A stretch of 64,000 nt of DNA from Arthrobacter sp. B0490 (GTDB lineage: Bacteria; Actinomycetota; Actinomycetes; Actinomycetales; Micrococcaceae): positions 1 through 64,000 of the forward strand of contig NZ_PJIR01000006.1 of the NCBI RefSeq assembly GCF_002929355.1, given 5' to 3'. The notes beneath the pieces are model-generated. The model saw only the letters and a list, made by a program, of their open reading frames with translations. It had not been told where the DNA came from and did no database searches. The position numbers and the translations under genes are program-made. Below, in pieces: positions 63,117-64,000 of the stretch (its first letter is position 1; every line of letters starts with the position of its first letter).

Positions 63117-64000
63117 ATGACGCGCAAGGAACCCCGAGTAATCGAGCCGGACGAGAAGAACATCGAGGTCGCGGACCACCCCAAGGATTATGCGGCGGGC
63201 CTCCCGGGCGTCTACTACTCCATGAAGCCCGCCATCGAGCACATGGGCCTGGAACGCACGCTGAAGACCGTCCTCAAGATGAACCACAAGGACGGCTTCG
63301 ACTGCCCCAGCTGTGCCTGGCCGGACCCCGCCAAGCGCAAGACCTTCGAGTTCTGCGAGAACGGTGCCAAGGCCGTCACCTGGGAGGCCGCCCCGGTGGT
63401 CATCTCCCCGGAGTTCTGGGCCGAGAACTCCCTCACGGAGCTTCGGTCACGGTCCGAATTCTGGCTGGGGATGCAGGGACGCCTCGTCGAGCCCGTCTAC
63501 AAGCCTGCCGGTGAGGACCACTACCGGCCCATCAGCTGGGACGAGGCCTTCGAGATCGTCGGCAACAAGCTGAAGAGCCTCGACTCCCCCGACGAGGCCG
63601 CCTTCTACACCAGCGGGCGCACCTCGAACGAGGCGGCCTTCCTCTACCAGCTCTTCGCACGCGGTTTCGGCACCAACAACCTGCCCGACTGCTCCAACAT
63701 GTGCCACGAGTCCTCCGGCTGGGCCATGGGCCAGACCATCGGGATCGGCAAGGCGACGGTGACGTTCGAGGACTACGAGAACGCCGACCTGATCATCGTC
63801 ATGGGCCAGAACCCGGGCACGAACCACCCGCGCATGCTCACCGAACTCGAGAACTGCAAGCTCAAGGGCGGCCAGATCGTCGCCGTCAATCCGCTCCCCG
63901 AAGCGGCCCTCAAGCGGTACAAGAACCCGCAGACGGTCCGCGGCGTGGCGGGCAAGGGCACCGAGATCGCCGACCAGTTCCTCCAGGTCCGGCTCGGCGG
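63117..64000 (+). CDS. FdhF/YdeP-type molybdopterin oxidoreductase, N-terminal part
   Basis: The first 294 codons are present and the gene runs off the window. It opens with cysteines C63, C66 and C80 (DCPSCAWP, then EFCENG), as in the FdhF/YdeP family, which have fewer cluster ligands than true formate dehydrogenases. The molybdopterin domain follows with SGRTSNEAAFLYQLFAR, NMCHESSGWAMGQTIG and MGQNPGTNHPRM. Family members are linked to formate or acid-resistance chemistry; the substrate here is unknown. GAGAAGGA precedes the ATG. Confidence 0.86.
   Translation, partial: MTRKEPRVIEPDEKNIEVADHPKDYAAGLPGVYYSMKPAIEHMGLERTLKTVLKMNHKDGFDCPSCAWPDPAKRKTFEFCENGAKAVTWEAAPVVISPEFWAENSLTELRSRSEFWLGMQGRLVEPVYKPAGEDHYRPISWDEAFEIVGNKLKSLDSPDEAAFYTSGRTSNEAAFLYQLFARGFGTNNLPDCSNMCHESSGWAMGQTIGIGKATVTFEDYENADLIIVMGQNPGTNHPRMLTELENCKLKGGQIVAVNPLPEAALKRYKNPQTVRGVAGKGTEIADQFLQVRLG

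Overview
This window is high-GC actinobacterial DNA. Gene content points to the Micrococcaceae, most likely an Arthrobacter-like soil bacterium: 13E12/DUF222-HNH gene, PucR, SARP, many TetR/GntR/LacI-controlled catabolic operons, ATGA/GTGA start-stop overlaps. The genus is an inference from gene families. No rRNA, tRNA, CRISPR array, insertion sequence or prophage was seen.

Layout. 1-4.7 kb: a four-carbon sugar acid (threonate/erythronate-type) locus of permease, DUF1537 kinase, PdxA2 dehydrogenase and GntR regulator, with a striking GTAC-N5-GTAC double site upstream. 4.9-12.2 kb: a decayed region. It holds a SemiSWEET/PQ-loop gene broken by a 7-bp duplication, a LuxR-type regulator missing its DNA-binding half, and fragments of a DUF1537 kinase and an epimerase; a further fragment at the left edge is homologous to the FAD lactone oxidase. 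These sit among intact GT8, FAD lactone oxidase, D-2-hydroxyacid dehydrogenase and two more glycosyltransferases. 12.2-17 kb: an ammonium/glutamine unit (MetX-like hydrolase, type III glutamine synthetase, TetR, Amt). Four 19-bp palindromes, in two pairs with identical spacing, link both promoters to one regulator. 17-21.4 kb: TetR, Zn-alcohol dehydrogenase, NCS1 transporter, 58-aa membrane microprotein and divergent nitrilase-family amidase. 21.6-26.5 kb: an unknown membrane protein, then a 1206-aa RecB-nuclease/RNase-H/SF1-helicase fusion. 26.5-31.8 kb: NIPSNAP, SARP regulator plus methyltransferase, TfoX, DoxX, and a winged-helix-like protein fused to a pullulanase-type X25 domain.

31.9-44 kb is the most coherent metabolic block. 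A PucR regulator diverges from a five-gene operon pxpA-BCCP-biotin carboxylase-pxpB-pxpC. This meets a convergent LacI gene, and LacI diverges from asparaginase-NodB-like deacetylase-MFS-SDR-SDR, with two palindromic LacI operators and a good promoter. Together they look like uptake and opening of a cyclic amide or 5-oxoproline-like compound, followed by deamidation and oxidation. The substrate is not determined.

44-48.6 kb: a membrane-anchored matrixin-like protease, a DUF336/UPF0303 protein, and an HNH/DUF222 protein with two large in-frame tandem repeat arrays. 48.7-62.9 kb: mostly single genes and small regulator-target pairs (SDRs, GNAT, TetR/chloroperoxidase-like hydrolase with twin operators, acetamidase, ArsR/AHSA1, secreted GDPD with lamin-tail domain, SQR-like flavoprotein, glutamine amidotransferase flanked by two triplicated repeats, MarR/DHA2 efflux). 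63.1 kb to the end: the first 294 codons of a FdhF/YdeP-type molybdopterin oxidoreductase, cut by the window edge.
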